From Nocardioides sp. cx-173 (GTDB taxonomy: Bacteria > Actinomycetota > Actinomycetes > Propionibacteriales > Nocardioidaceae), in assembly GCF_021117365.1 (NCBI RefSeq), contig NZ_CP088262.1:434001-498000 (forward strand): a stretch of 64,000 nucleotides of DNA. Direction: 5' to 3'. The first letter of the stretch is position 1. Each line of letters opens with the position of its first letter. Made by a program: the position numbers and the translations under genes. The notes under the pieces were generated by a model. It searched no databases. It was not told the DNA's origin and worked only from the letters and a program-made list of their open reading frames with translations. Positions 44,139 to 53,417 of this stretch are shown here, in pieces.

Positions 44139-44920
44139 ACGTCTTCGCCGACGCCATGGCCTACCTGTTCGACCCCGCCAGCTGGCGGGGGTACGACGGA
44201 ATGCTGGCGCTCCTGGTCGAGCAGCTGCTCCTGACCCTGACCGCGATGCTGGTGGCGACCGCCGTCGCCCTGCCGATCGCGCTCACGTTGGGCCACCTGG
44301 GTCGCGGCGGCTTCCTCGCCATCAACGTGACCAACTTCGGTCGGGCCATCCCGACCTTCGCGCTGCTCGCGCTCTTCGTCGTCGCCGACCCGTGGGGCTG
44401 GACGGACGGTAGGTTCCCGGGCGCCGGCGAGCTGGGTCCGTATGGCCGCGCCGGCGCCTCGACCCTGGTGGCGCTCGCGCTGTTCGCGCTGCCCCCGATC
44501 GTCACGAACGCCTATGTCGCGATGCGAGAGGTGCCGAAGGAGATCGTCGAGGCCGCGCGCGGCATGGGCATGACCGGCCGGCAGCTGTTCCTGCGCGTCG
44601 AGCTGCCGCTGGCGCTGCCCCTGGTGGTGTCGGGGCTGCGCCTGGCCCTCGTCCAGGTCTGGGCGACCGCCACGATCGCGGCGCTCGTGGTCGGGCCGGG
44701 GCTCGGCCGGGTCATCGTGGACGGCTTCGACTCGGAGGACTACGGCAAGGGCATCGCGGGCGCCGTGGTCGTGGCCGTCATGGCGCTCCTCCTCGAGCTC
44801 ACGGCGGCGCTCGTCGAGCGCTGGGTGCGGCCCGGCGACGGCCGTCGCGCACGCGAAGTCGATGGTGAGCTGTCGGGGGCAGCGCCTACTGTGGTCCCGT
44901 CGGCCAGCCAGGGCCACTGA
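44135..44920 (+). CDS. Betaine/choline-type ABC transporter permease (second subunit)
   Basis: A 261-residue permease homologous to the preceding gene, with five or six helices and EAA loop PKEIVEAARGMGMTGRQLFLRVELPLALP. The block FGRAIPTFALLALF is typical of OpuC-like subunits. The polar C-terminal tail (about 35 residues, APTVVPSASQGH) is cytoplasmic and low complexity. Start GTG overlaps the first permease stop. Two distinct permeases plus one ATPase is the OpuC/OsmU arrangement. Confidence 0.88.
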   Translation: MNVFADAMAYLFDPASWRGYDGMLALLVEQLLLTLTAMLVATAVALPIALTLGHLGRGGFLAINVTNFGRAIPTFALLALFVVADPWGWTDGRFPGAGELGPYGRAGASTLVALALFALPPIVTNAYVAMREVPKEIVEAARGMGMTGRQLFLRVELPLALPLVVSGLRLALVQVWATATIAALVVGPGLGRVIVDGFDSEDYGKGIAGAVVVAVMALLLELTAALVERWVRPGDGRRAREVDGELSGAAPTVVPSASQGH

Positions 44921-44985
44921 CGAGGGCGAGCCCCGTCACCGGACACGCGCAGGGACTGCCTGCGGGACACAGAAGGTGCACCATC

Positions 44986-45936
44986 ATGACCCGACGACTC
45001 ACCTCCTCCCGTCTGCTGGCCGCGGCGGCCGTCGCCGCGTCCCTCGTCCTGGCCGGCTGTGCCGGCGACGACCTCGACTCCGACGACGGCGGCGGTGGCG
45101 GCGGCGGTGGGGAGAAGGTCACGATCGCCAGCCAGGACTTCGACGAGGCCGCGCTCGTGACCGAGATGTACGCCCAGGTGCTCGACGACGCCGGCTACGA
45201 CGTCGAGACCCAGCTGGTCGGTCAGCGCGACATCTACCTCAACCAGATGCCCGACGACGTCGACGTCGCCTCCGACTACCTGAGCGGCATCGCCGACCTG
45301 GTCAACACCCAGGCCAACGGTGCCGACGCGGAGCCCATCTCGAGCAACGACACCGAGGCCACCGTCGAAGCCGTGACCCCGCTGCTCGCCGACCGGGGGC
45401 TCGAGCTGCTCGACCCCTCCCCGGCCAACTCGCAGAACGCCTACTTCATCACCCAGGACTACGCCGAGCAGCTCGGCGGCGCGACCGCCCTCTCCGACCT
45501 CGAGGGCGAGTCGGTCACTCTGGCGGCCAACAAGGACTGCCCCGAGCGCGCCGACTGCCAGGCCGGTCTCGAGGACGTCTACGGCATCGACGTCTCGAAG
45601 TTCCTCGGCACCGGATTCGCCTCTCAGCAGACCTACGACTCGGTGATCGACGGCGAGTCGGACCTGGGGCAGACGGGCACGCTCGACGTGACGCTGGGGG
45701 ACCGCGGGCTGCTGCTGCTCGAGGACGACTTGGGCATCCAGCCGGCCCAGAACTTCATCCCCCTGGTCAGCAGCGAGTTCATCGCCGACCACGAGGATGC
45801 GGCCGACCGCCTCAACGAGCTCATGGCCGCCCTCGACAACGAGACCCTCGGCGAGCTCCTGGTCCGGGTCACCGTGGACCGCGAGCAGATCCCGGACGTC
45901 GCCGAGTCGTTCCTGAAGGAGGCCGGGCTGGTCTGA
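44986..45936 (+). CDS. Betaine/choline-type substrate-binding lipoprotein (OpuAC/OpuCC family)
   Basis: A 316-residue lipoprotein with lipobox LAGC (C25), a Gly-rich linker (eight consecutive Gly at about 35-42) and a binding domain VTIASQDFDEAALVTEMYAQVL, the OpuAC-type opening, then QLVGQRDIYLNQM, VASDYLSGIAD and DKLG-like blocks. It captures glycine betaine, choline, carnitine or similar osmolytes outside the membrane. The usual aromatic-cage Trp/Tyr residues cannot be assigned by eye, so the ligand is left open. It lies 65 nt after the second permease. Confidence 0.85.
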   Translation: MTRRLTSSRLLAAAAVAASLVLAGCAGDDLDSDDGGGGGGGGEKVTIASQDFDEAALVTEMYAQVLDDAGYDVETQLVGQRDIYLNQMPDDVDVASDYLSGIADLVNTQANGADAEPISSNDTEATVEAVTPLLADRGLELLDPSPANSQNAYFITQDYAEQLGGATALSDLEGESVTLAANKDCPERADCQAGLEDVYGIDVSKFLGTGFASQQTYDSVIDGESDLGQTGTLDVTLGDRGLLLLEDDLGIQPAQNFIPLVSSEFIADHEDAADRLNELMAALDNETLGELLVRVTVDREQIPDVAESFLKEAGLV

Positions 45937-46016
45937 CCCGGCGGCGGGGTCCGGGCACGACCAGGCACCAGATCACCCGAGGGCCGGCTGCTGATCCGGG
46001 GCCGGCCCGGTCGCGC

Positions 46017-47126
46017 TCACAGCTCGGTGTCGCGGACGTCCAGGGCGGCGCGGTCGACGGTGCGGGGGTCGATGACCGGCAGGTCGATCCGCGTCCCGCG
46101 GTCGTCGGTGATCCGCGGGATGCGCTCGCCGGCCAGCCCGGCGGCGTACTCCATCACGGCGGTGGCGTCCTCGCGGCGGCCCTGCTCGACCAGCCAGCCG
46201 GTCAGCCGGTGCACCGGCGGCAGCCCGGAGTGGGTGAGTGAGCGCCCCGCCCACAGCTCGCGCACGCCGCTGACCAGGAGCTCCCACCACGCGTCGTCGC
46301 AGCCCGGGATCTCGACGAAGTAGCGGTGCAGGTCGCCGGGGAGCACCCGGTCCCGGAAGACCTTCGTGACCTTCGTCGAGCCGTACGCCTCCACGCTGGC
46401 CAGGGCCATCCGCTTGGTGGTCCAGCGGTCCTGGAGGTCCTGCAGCGAGGAGCGCTGTTGGGTGATCGAGGTGCCCTCGGTCCGGACCCGCCAGTGGTAG
46501 ACGACGTCCGGGATGATCGCGAAGCGCCGCGCACGGAGGTAGGCGTCGGTCGTGGTGGGCTGGTCCTCGTAGCGGACGCCTTCCGGCCAGCGCAGGCCGC
46601 TGCCCTCCCAGAAGGACCGCCGGAACAGCTTGTTCCACGCGAAGACGTCGCCCAGGATCTCGGGCTCACTGTCGATGGCGATCGCCATCCGCTGGCGGTG
46701 CATGCGCCGCATCCACGGCGGCTCCCACCGCTGCTCGCCCTCCCACCGCTCGACCGAGCCGGTGACGAAGTCCGACCCGCTGCGCCGCAGCTCGCGCGCC
46801 ATCGTCGCGTACGCCGCCGGCGGCACCACGTCGTCGGAGTCGGCGAACGCCAGCAGGTCGGCCGTGACGTGCCGGGCACCCTCGTTGCGGGCGGCGCCCA
46901 GGCCGTGGTTGGCGGTGCGCACCAGCCGCACCGGGTGCTCGGCGTCGACGAAGCGCTGCACCCGGGCGGCCGAGCCGTCGGTGGAGCCGTCGTCGACCAC
47001 GACGACCTCGACGTCGACCCCCTCCTGCGCAAGCAGGCTCTCCAGGCACGCGTCGACGTACTCCTCGACGTCGTAGACCGGGACGACGACGCCCACGCGC
47101 GGCCGTGGCCGGCGCCCGAACCTCAT
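46017..47126 (-). CDS. Glycosyltransferase family 2
   Basis: A 369-residue GT-A protein. The nucleotide-sugar fold starts at VGVVVPVYDVEEYVDACLESLL, with VVVDDGSTDGSA, HGLGAARNEGA and the DxD motif in LAFADSDDVV. Acceptor-side blocks FAWNKLFRRSFW and RYEDQPTTTDAYLRA are typical of teichoic-acid or surface-glycan GT2 enzymes. It is divergent from a sulfotransferase gene, 51 nt apart, and likely acts on the same surface polymer. Donor and acceptor unknown. Confidence 0.88.
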   Translation of the reverse strand: MRFGRRPRPRVGVVVPVYDVEEYVDACLESLLAQEGVDVEVVVVDDGSTDGSAARVQRFVDAEHPVRLVRTANHGLGAARNEGARHVTADLLAFADSDDVVPPAAYATMARELRRSGSDFVTGSVERWEGEQRWEPPWMRRMHRQRMAIAIDSEPEILGDVFAWNKLFRRSFWEGSGLRWPEGVRYEDQPTTTDAYLRARRFAIIPDVVYHWRVRTEGTSITQQRSSLQDLQDRWTTKRMALASVEAYGSTKVTKVFRDRVLPGDLHRYFVEIPGCDDAWWELLVSGVRELWAGRSLTHSGLPPVHRLTGWLVEQGRREDATAVMEYAAGLAGERIPRITDDRGTRIDLPVIDPRTVDRAALDVRDTEL

Positions 47127-47177
47127 GGCCGCCCGTACTTCATGCCCGCACGGTATCGACAGCTAGGCTCGTCGCTC

Positions 47178-48266
47178 GTGAGCGACCCCATTGACGTGAC
47201 CCCCGAGGACTACCCCCGCAAGGTCCTCTTCGTGGCCGGCGCCGGCCGCAGCGGCACCAGCACGATGGCCGGGCTGATGTCGATCCTCGGTCTGCACGTG
47301 CCGCAGCCCGAGGTGGACGCCGACGAGACCAACCCCAAGGGCTTCGGCGAGCCGCGGTGGGTCGTCGACCACCACGACCGGCTGCTGAAGGCGGCGCTGG
47401 TGCAGGTGAGTGACGCCCGCCCGGAGGCCTGGTTCGAGACGGGGCGGATCTCGACCCGCGAGCCGGAGCGGATCAAGACCGCCCAATGGCTGGGCGAGCA
47501 GTTCGAGGTGAGCCGTGAGCTGGTCGTCAAGGACCCGCGGCTGAGCTGGTTCCTCTCGCTGTGGCGCGTCGCGGCCATCCGCAACGACGCGACGCCGGTC
47601 TTCGCGACCATGCTGCGCCCGCCGGCGGAGGTGGTCGGGAGCAAGCAGAAGTACTACGCCAACCGGCTGGGCTCCGCTCACCTCGCGGCGTCCTGGCTCA
47701 ACATGCTGCTGCACACCGAGCGCGCCACCCGGGAGTCCGTGGCCGACGGCGGGCGGGTCTTCGTGCGCTACGCCGATCTGCTCGACGACTGGACGAAGAC
47801 GACGATGTGGGTGGGGGAGCGGCTGCAGCTGCAGGGCGTCCTGCACGCCAACAGCGAGCAGATCCGCGACGGCCACCGCTTCGTCGACCCCTCGCTGCGT
47901 CGGATGGGCCAGAGCCTGGCCGACCTCAACCTGCCGCCCAAGCTGCACGAGCTGACCGAGGAGACCTGGACCGAGCTCAACAAGCTGGCCGAGCCCGACG
48001 GCGACACCGCCGACGTGCACGCCACGCTCGACCAGCTGCGCGAGGCCTACGTCGACCTGTACGCCGAGGCGGAGGCAATCTCGCGCTCCTCGGTGGTCGC
48101 CGCCGAGCAGGCGACCCGCGCCCAGCTCAAGCGGCCCCAGGTTCCGGGGCCGGAGGCCGCGGGCGAGCCGACCCGCGTCGCCGACCGGATCCCGCACGGC
48201 CTGCGCGCCGCCATCCCGCCGTCGGTGCGCCGCGGGCTGCGCAAGGCCGCCGGCCGCGCCCGATGA
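47178..48266 (+). CDS. Sulfotransferase family protein
   Basis: A 362-residue protein with the PAPS 5'-phosphosulfate loop FVAGAGRSGTSTMAGLM near the N-terminus and a 3'-phosphate-type region (ELVVKDPRLSWFLSLW). The middle block RPPAEVVGSKQKYYANR and a C-terminal coiled coil are common to bacterial carbohydrate sulfotransferase-like proteins. It should transfer sulfate from PAPS to a sugar or lipid acceptor. GTG start with TAGGCT 8 nt upstream. Coupled (ATGA) to a glycosyltransferase, which argues for a sulfated surface glycan. Confidence 0.83.
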   Translation: MSDPIDVTPEDYPRKVLFVAGAGRSGTSTMAGLMSILGLHVPQPEVDADETNPKGFGEPRWVVDHHDRLLKAALVQVSDARPEAWFETGRISTREPERIKTAQWLGEQFEVSRELVVKDPRLSWFLSLWRVAAIRNDATPVFATMLRPPAEVVGSKQKYYANRLGSAHLAASWLNMLLHTERATRESVADGGRVFVRYADLLDDWTKTTMWVGERLQLQGVLHANSEQIRDGHRFVDPSLRRMGQSLADLNLPPKLHELTEETWTELNKLAEPDGDTADVHATLDQLREAYVDLYAEAEAISRSSVVAAEQATRAQLKRPQVPGPEAAGEPTRVADRIPHGLRAAIPPSVRRGLRKAAGRAR

Positions 48267-49204
48267 AGGCGACCGGCACCGGCCTGCAGAACCTCGAGGG
48301 CCACACGGAGTTCGACATCACCTGGCCCTGGACCCGCCCCGGTGGCCTGCGCGCCGGGAGCACCGCGGTGCTGCGCGTGAAGGACGAGGCGCCGTCGCTG
48401 CCGTTCGTGCTGCCGCCGCTGCTGCGCGCCATGGACCACGTGCTGGTGGTCGACAACGGCTCGACGGACGGCACGCCCGACGTCGTGCGCGAGACCGCGG
48501 ACCGGTCCGGGCGCGCCGACAGGCTCACCTTGACGTCGTACCCCTTCACGGTCGCGCGCGCCGGCGCGGAGCACCTCGCGCAGCACGAGCGGTCGGTGCA
48601 CTCCCTGGCCTACTTCTACAACTGGTGCTTCGCGCAGGTGCAGACCCGCTACTCGTGGAAGTGGGACGGCGACATGGTCCTCACCACCGAGGGCGAGACC
48701 TCCATCGCCGACCTGGCGTGGCAGGTCGGCGACGTGCAGTCGATCATCCGGGTGCCGCGCCACGGCCTCTACCTCGACGGCGACCGGCGCGGCTACCTCG
48801 ACCTGGGGCTGCGCAACGCCGAGGAGTGGGGCTACCCGATGGGGCCCGACTTCGTGTTCACCAAGGCCTTCGAGTGGGAGGTCCGGACGACGCCCGAGCG
48901 GGTGCGCTCGATCGGCCTGCCGCACGGCCTGTGCGTGGAGCTGAAGTACCTCGACGGAGACGAGTTCGCCCACTGGACCGACCCGGCGTCGTTCGCCACC
49001 AGCTTCCGCAACAAGCGCAAGCGCCGCGAGTGGGCGGTCTTCAACGCCCTCCGCGAGGGCACCGTCCTGCCTGGCGTGCACGAGATCCACGCCCCCGACG
49101 GCGTCCACATCGTCGACCACGTCACCCGCGACTGGCTCCCCCGAGCCCCCCGCCCCCTCGACGTCGGCTCGGTCGTCACCTCCGACGACGCCGCCCGGCG
49201 CTGA
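48263..49204 (+). CDS. Glycosyltransferase family 2-like protein
   Basis: A 313-residue protein. After a 35-residue leader it shows AVLRVKDEAPSLPFVLPPLL, VDNGSTDGT and a DGD motif in WKWDGDMVLT. C-terminal blocks include HGLCVELKYLDGDEFAHWTD and FRNKRKRREW. It resembles GT2 enzymes that act on exopolysaccharide. It is coupled to the sulfotransferase gene and followed by an intergenic palindromic repeat. Confidence 0.82.
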   Translation: MKATGTGLQNLEGHTEFDITWPWTRPGGLRAGSTAVLRVKDEAPSLPFVLPPLLRAMDHVLVVDNGSTDGTPDVVRETADRSGRADRLTLTSYPFTVARAGAEHLAQHERSVHSLAYFYNWCFAQVQTRYSWKWDGDMVLTTEGETSIADLAWQVGDVQSIIRVPRHGLYLDGDRRGYLDLGLRNAEEWGYPMGPDFVFTKAFEWEVRTTPERVRSIGLPHGLCVELKYLDGDEFAHWTDPASFATSFRNKRKRREWAVFNALREGTVLPGVHEIHAPDGVHIVDHVTRDWLPRAPRPLDVGSVVTSDDAARR

Positions 49205-49218
49205 CCTCATCGGCCCCA

Positions 49219-49307
49219 AGATTCACCGGGCACCCGGTGAATCTCGCGCCTCCTGTACGAAACTTCGTCGGGGAGGCATGAGTTTCACCGGGCACCCGGT
49301 GAATCTC
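49219..49307. repeat. Composite palindromic intergenic repeat, copy 2 (family 1)
   Basis: Same layout as copy 1. The first hairpin is AGATTCACCGGG-CA-CCCGGTGAATCT (49219-49244), the second GCGCCTCC...GGGAGGC with an ACGAAACTTCGT core, and the third GAGTTTCACCGGG-CA-CCCGGTGAATCTC (49280-49307). In the first hairpin the TTTC/GAAA pair of other copies is changed to ATTC/GAAT on both arms, a compensatory change. Confidence 0.9.
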
Positions 49308-49359
49308 CCGCGGGCGCCCAACGCCACGCACCGTGTCGGCTAGGTCACGTCACTCCCCG

Positions 49360-49388
49360 TTCACAGACGGGAAACAACCGCGTACCTT
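49360..49388 (+). promoter_or_regulatory. Putative promoter of the DUF2520-panCD-nadBC-coaX operon
   Basis: TTCACA (49360-49365), a 17-nt spacer and TACCTT (49383-49388) give a sigma-70-like promoter about 100 nt before the first start codon. The intervening leader shows no recognisable riboswitch. Confidence 0.45.
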
Positions 49389-49489
49389 CGGTGTTGCCTA
49401 GGTAGCAGACACCAGACGAGCACACGTCCGGTACCCACACCGGCCCGCGCGAGCGGGTGGTCGGAGGGACTGGAACGAAAGGTTCGAAC

Positions 49490-50404
49490 ATGACGCAGCA
49501 CCTTCGGGTGGGTGTCGTCGGCGCGGGTCGCGTCGGCGCCGTACTCGCCTCCCGGCTCCGCTCCGCGGGTCACGAGATCGTGGCCGCCGCCGGCGAGTCC
49601 GACGCCTCGCACCAGCGCATCGCCGCACTCCTCCCGGGCGTGCCGACCGAGAAGCCCAGCAGCGTCGCCCGCGTGAGCGACCTGCTGCTGCTCACGGTCC
49701 CCGACGACATGCTGCCCAACGTCGTGTCCATGCTGAGCGCGAGCGGGGCCCTCCGCGAGGGTCAGTACGTCGTGCACACGTCGGGCCGCCACGGCCTCGA
49801 GGTGCTGGCGCCGGCCGCCGCCGTGGGCGCCCGCGTGGTCGCGATGCACCCGGCCATGACCTTCACCGGCACCGAGCTCGACCTCGACCGCCTGGACGGC
49901 TGCGTGTTCGGCCTGACCGCCGGGGCGGACGAGCGGGCCTTCGCGGAGTCGCTGGTCGCCGACCTCGGTGGACGCCCCATGTGGGTGCCCGAGGAGAGCC
50001 GCACGCTCTACCACGCCGCGCTGGCCCACGGCGCCAACCACCTGGTCACCCTCGTGACCGAGGCGATGGAGCTGCTCACCGCGGCCGGCGCCGACGACCC
50101 GGCCGCGACCCTGCGTCCGCTGCTCTCGGCCGCGCTCGACAACGCGCTCGCCCAGGGTGACGCTGCGTTGACCGGGCCGATCGTGCGCGGCGACGCCAAC
50201 ACCGTGGCAGCCCACCTCCAGGAGATCGCGCTCAAGGCGCCGCAGACGATGGCGTCGTACGTCGCCCTGGGCCGCGCCACGCTCGGCCGCGCCGTCACGG
50301 ACGGGCGGCTGGTGCCGATCCGGGCGCTCAAGATCAACCAGCTCCTCGACGAGGCGCTGGCCGAGAGCGCAGCGCAGCCGGTCTACGTGCGCGACGCCCG
50401 CTGA
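49490..50404 (+). CDS. Rossmann-fold/DUF2520 oxidoreductase
   Basis: A 304-residue protein. The N-terminal NAD(P) site is [18 protein letters not shown], followed by [26 protein letters not shown] and [14 protein letters not shown]. The C-terminal DUF2520 helical domain ([40 protein letters not shown]) resembles 6-phosphogluconate dehydrogenase C-terminal folds such as ketopantoate reductase. AAAGG precedes the ATG. It heads the pantothenate/NAD operon directly before panC, so a PanE-like role reducing ketopantoate is an attractive inference. Confidence 0.85.
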   Translation: MTQHLRVGVVGAGRVGAVLASRLRSAGHEIVAAAGESDASHQRIAALLPGVPTEKPSSVARVSDLLLLTVPDDMLPNVVSMLSASGALREGQYVVHTSGRHGLEVLAPAAAVGARVVAMHPAMTFTGTELDLDRLDGCVFGLTAGADERAFAESLVADLGGRPMWVPEESRTLYHAALAHGANHLVTLVTEAMELLTAAGADDPAATLRPLLSAALDNALAQGDAALTGPIVRGDANTVAAHLQEIALKAPQTMASYVALGRATLGRAVTDGRLVPIRALKINQLLDEALAESAAQPVYVRDAR

Positions 50405-50412
50405 GCGGCACG

Positions 50413-51324
50413 ATGACCAGGCCCGTTCTCGCCTCCACGCGCCAGGAGCTCGCCGAGCTCCTGGCGCCGGCCCGCGCCCGCGGGGCCCGGGTCGGCTTCG
50501 TGCCCACGATGGGCGCGCTGCACGCCGGCCACGCCAGCCTCATGCGGGTCGCCCGCGACGCCGCGGACGGACCGGTGGTCGTCTCGATCTTCGTCAACCC
50601 GATGCAGTTCGGGGCCGACGAGGACCTCGACCGCTACCCCCGCACCCTGGACCAGGACCTCGAGGTCTGCGGCCGCGAGGGGGTCGACGTGGTGTTCGCG
50701 CCGTCGGTCGAGGAGGTCTACCCGGGCGGCGAGCCGACGGTCACCATCGACCCCGGTCCGCTCGCCGGCATCCTGGAGGGCCGCATCCGCCCGACCCACT
50801 TCCGCGGCGTGCTGATCGTGGTCGCCAAGCTGCTCGGCCTGGTGCGGCCCGACGTCGCGGTCTTCGGCCAGAAGGACTACCAGCAGCTCGCCCTCGTACG
50901 GCGCATGGTCGCCGACCTGTGCCTCGGCGTCGACGTGATCGGCGCCGAGACCGAGCGGGAGCCCGACGGGCTCGCGCTCTCCAGCCGCAACCGCTACCTC
51001 GACCCCGAGCAGCGCCAGGAGGCGGTCGTGCTGAGCCGGGCGCTGCTGGCCGCTCGTGCGGAGGCGCAGTACGGCGTCAAGGCCGCGCTGGACGCGGCCC
51101 GCGCCGAGCTGCGCACCGCCAAGGCGGTGGATCTCGACTACCTCGCGCTCACGACACCGGAGCTCGGCGACCTGCCCGACGAGGTGCCACCCGGCACCGA
51201 GGCCCGGATCCTGGTCGCCGCCCGACTGGGCGCCACCCGCCTCATCGACAACATGCCCCTGGTCATCGGGACCGTCGGCAGCCCCGCTACGCCTGAAGGG
51301 AGCAGCCGATGCTGCGCACCATGA
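50413..51324 (+). CDS. panC: Pantoate-beta-alanine ligase
   Basis: A 303-residue enzyme of the nucleotidyltransferase fold: [14 protein letters not shown] (HIGH-type motif), [29 protein letters not shown] and [15 protein letters not shown] with the KMSKS-like serine loop. It condenses pantoate with beta-alanine using ATP. Its partner PanD, which makes beta-alanine, is encoded next with a 16-nt overlap. Confidence 0.97.
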   Translation: MTRPVLASTRQELAELLAPARARGARVGFVPTMGALHAGHASLMRVARDAADGPVVVSIFVNPMQFGADEDLDRYPRTLDQDLEVCGREGVDVVFAPSVEEVYPGGEPTVTIDPGPLAGILEGRIRPTHFRGVLIVVAKLLGLVRPDVAVFGQKDYQQLALVRRMVADLCLGVDVIGAETEREPDGLALSSRNRYLDPEQRQEAVVLSRALLAARAEAQYGVKAALDAARAELRTAKAVDLDYLALTTPELGDLPDEVPPGTEARILVAARLGATRLIDNMPLVIGTVGSPATPEGSSRCCAP

Positions 51325-51728
51325 TGAAGAGCAAGATCCACCGCGCCACGGTGACCCAGGCCGACCTGCACTACGTCGGCTCGGTCACGGTCGACGAGGA
51401 CCTGCTCGACGCCGCCGATCTGCTGTCCGGCGAGCTCGTCCACATCGTCGACATCACCAACGGCGCCCGCCTCGAGACCTACACGATCGCCGGCGAGCGG
51501 GGCAGCGGCGTCATCGGCATCAACGGCGCAGCGGCCCGGCTCGTGCACCCGGGCGACCTGGTGATCCTGATCGGCTACGGCCAGATGGACACCGCCGAGG
51601 CCAAGGAGCTCAAGCCGCACGTGGTCTTCGTCGACGCCGACAACCAGATCCTGGCCACGGGCTTCGACCCGGCCGAGACCTTCCAGGGTGCCGGGCTGGT
51701 CCGCGGGGACACCACGGTGACCGGCTAG
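51309..51728 (+). CDS. panD: Aspartate 1-decarboxylase proenzyme
   Basis: A 139-residue pyruvoyl enzyme. It starts [29 protein letters not shown]; the self-cleavage site G24-S25 lies in YVGSVT. Later blocks [15 protein letters not shown] and INGAAARL are canonical. It makes beta-alanine from aspartate for PanC. It overlaps panC. Its TAG stop is part of a TAGATT hexamer 6 nt before nadB. Confidence 0.97.
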   Translation: MLRTMMKSKIHRATVTQADLHYVGSVTVDEDLLDAADLLSGELVHIVDITNGARLETYTIAGERGSGVIGINGAAARLVHPGDLVILIGYGQMDTAEAKELKPHVVFVDADNQILATGFDPAETFQGAGLVRGDTTVTG

Positions 51729-51737
51729 ATTCTGCGG

Positions 51738-53417
51738 ATGCCTTCGGAGCGCTCGTTCGACCCGACCGTGAGCCGGGTCCCCGCGCGCCTGCGCGCGCCC
51801 GAGCCGGGCTGGACCACGCGGTCCGACGTCGTCGTGATCGGGTCCGGCATCGCTGGGCTCACCGCCGCGCTGCGGCTCAAGGACCACGTGGACAAGGTCC
51901 TGGTCGTCACCAAGGACGTGCTGGCCGCCGGCTCGACGCAGTGGGCGCAGGGCGGCATCGCCGCCGCGCTCGGGGAGGGCGACACCCCCGAGGAGCACGA
52001 GGTCGACACCCTCGTCGCGGGCGCCGGAGCCTGCGACGCGGACGCCGTACGGATCCTGGTCAACGAGGGCCCCGAGGCGGTCCGCGAGCTGATCGCGCTC
52101 GGCACGAACTTCGACCACGACGCCGACGGCCTGATCTCCCTCACCCGCGAGGGCGGCCACCACCGCGACCGGATCGCCCACGCCGGCGGGGACGCGACCG
52201 GCGCCGAGATCCAGCGGGCGCTGATCCAGGCCATCGCTGCCGCCCCCGAGATCGAGGTCGTCCAGCACGCGCTGGCCGTCGACCTGCTGCTCGCCGAGGA
52301 CGGCGGAGTGGCCGGCGTGACGCTGCACGTGATGGGGGAGGGCCAGCGCGACGGCGTCGGCGCCGTGCACTGCCGGGCGGTCGTGCTCGCCAGCGGCGGG
52401 CTCGGCCAGGTCTTCAGCCAGACCACGAACCCCTCGGTCGCCACCGGCGACGGCATGGCGCTCGCGCTGCGGGCGGGTGCGGCGCTGCGGGACCTGGAGT
52501 TCGTGCAGTTCCACCCGACGGTGATGTATCTCGGCGCCGACTCCCACGGCCAGCAGCCCCTCATCTCCGAGGCGGTGCGGGGCGAGGGCGCGTTCCTCGT
52601 CGACTTCGAGGGCAACCGCCTGATGGAGGGCGTCCACCCGCTCGGGGACCTGGCGCCACGCGACGTCGTCGCCAAGGCGATCATGAAGCGGATGCTGGAG
52701 TCCGGCCGGCCGCACATGTGGCTCGACGCCACCCGGCTGGGCGAGGCATTCTGGGAGCGCCGCTTCCCCACCATCCTCGCCACCGCGCGCGCCCACGGCG
52801 TCGACCCGGTCACCGAGCTGATCCCCGTGGCCCCCGCCTGCCACTACGCCTCGGGCGGCGTGCGCACCGACCTGCACGGCCGCTCCGGCGTGCCCGGCCT
52901 CTACGCGACCGGCGAGGTCGCCTGCTCGGGCGTCCACGGCGCCAACCGGCTGGCCTCCAACTCGCTGCTCGAGGGGCTGGTGTTCTCGCGCCGGATCGCC
53001 ACCGTGCTGCCCGGCGAGCTGCGCCCGTGGGCCGACCCCGTCGCCGACCAGCGGCCCGAGGGACTGGTGCCCGGCGGCGTACGCGCGGAGCTGCAGGAGG
53101 TCATGACCTCCAAGGTCGGCGTGCTCAGGACCGTCTCGGGGCTCTCCGACGCCACGGCGCTGCTGGACAAGCTCGCCGGGACCCCGGCCGAGGCCGTGGA
53201 TCTGGAGTCGTGGGAGACCACCAACCTGCTCACCGTCAGCGCCGCCATGGCCGCGGCCGCGATGCTGCGCGAGGAGACCCGCGGGTCGCACTGGCGCGAG
53301 GACTTCCCCGAGCGCGACGACGCCCGGTGGGCGGGGCACTTCGACACGGTCTTCGTGGCGGGCTCCTCGGTCCCGACGTTCCGCTCCGCCCCACCCAGCG
53401 ACGGAGGTCTCGCATGA
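51738..53417 (+). CDS. nadB: L-aspartate oxidase
   Basis: A 559-residue flavoenzyme with the FAD motif VVVIGSGIAGLTAAL, GSTQWAQGGIAAAL, the succinate dehydrogenase-like active-site block SLTREGGHHRDRIAHAGGDATGAEI and ACHYASGGVRTDLHGRS, and a C-terminal helical domain. It oxidises aspartate to iminoaspartate. The partner NadA (quinolinate synthase) is not in this window, whereas nadC follows with a 4-nt overlap. Confidence 0.96.
   Translation: MPSERSFDPTVSRVPARLRAPEPGWTTRSDVVVIGSGIAGLTAALRLKDHVDKVLVVTKDVLAAGSTQWAQGGIAAALGEGDTPEEHEVDTLVAGAGACDADAVRILVNEGPEAVRELIALGTNFDHDADGLISLTREGGHHRDRIAHAGGDATGAEIQRALIQAIAAAPEIEVVQHALAVDLLLAEDGGVAGVTLHVMGEGQRDGVGAVHCRAVVLASGGLGQVFSQTTNPSVATGDGMALALRAGAALRDLEFVQFHPTVMYLGADSHGQQPLISEAVRGEGAFLVDFEGNRLMEGVHPLGDLAPRDVVAKAIMKRMLESGRPHMWLDATRLGEAFWERRFPTILATARAHGVDPVTELIPVAPACHYASGGVRTDLHGRSGVPGLYATGEVACSGVHGANRLASNSLLEGLVFSRRIATVLPGELRPWADPVADQRPEGLVPGGVRAELQEVMTSKVGVLRTVSGLSDATALLDKLAGTPAEAVDLESWETTNLLTVSAAMAAAAMLREETRGSHWREDFPERDDARWAGHFDTVFVAGSSVPTFRSAPPSDGGLA

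Noticed and set aside
49478..49492. GGTTCGAAC, a tRNA T-loop-like string
   Set aside because: No acceptor stem, D-arm or anticodon arm around it; it spans the ribosome binding site and start of the DUF2520 gene.
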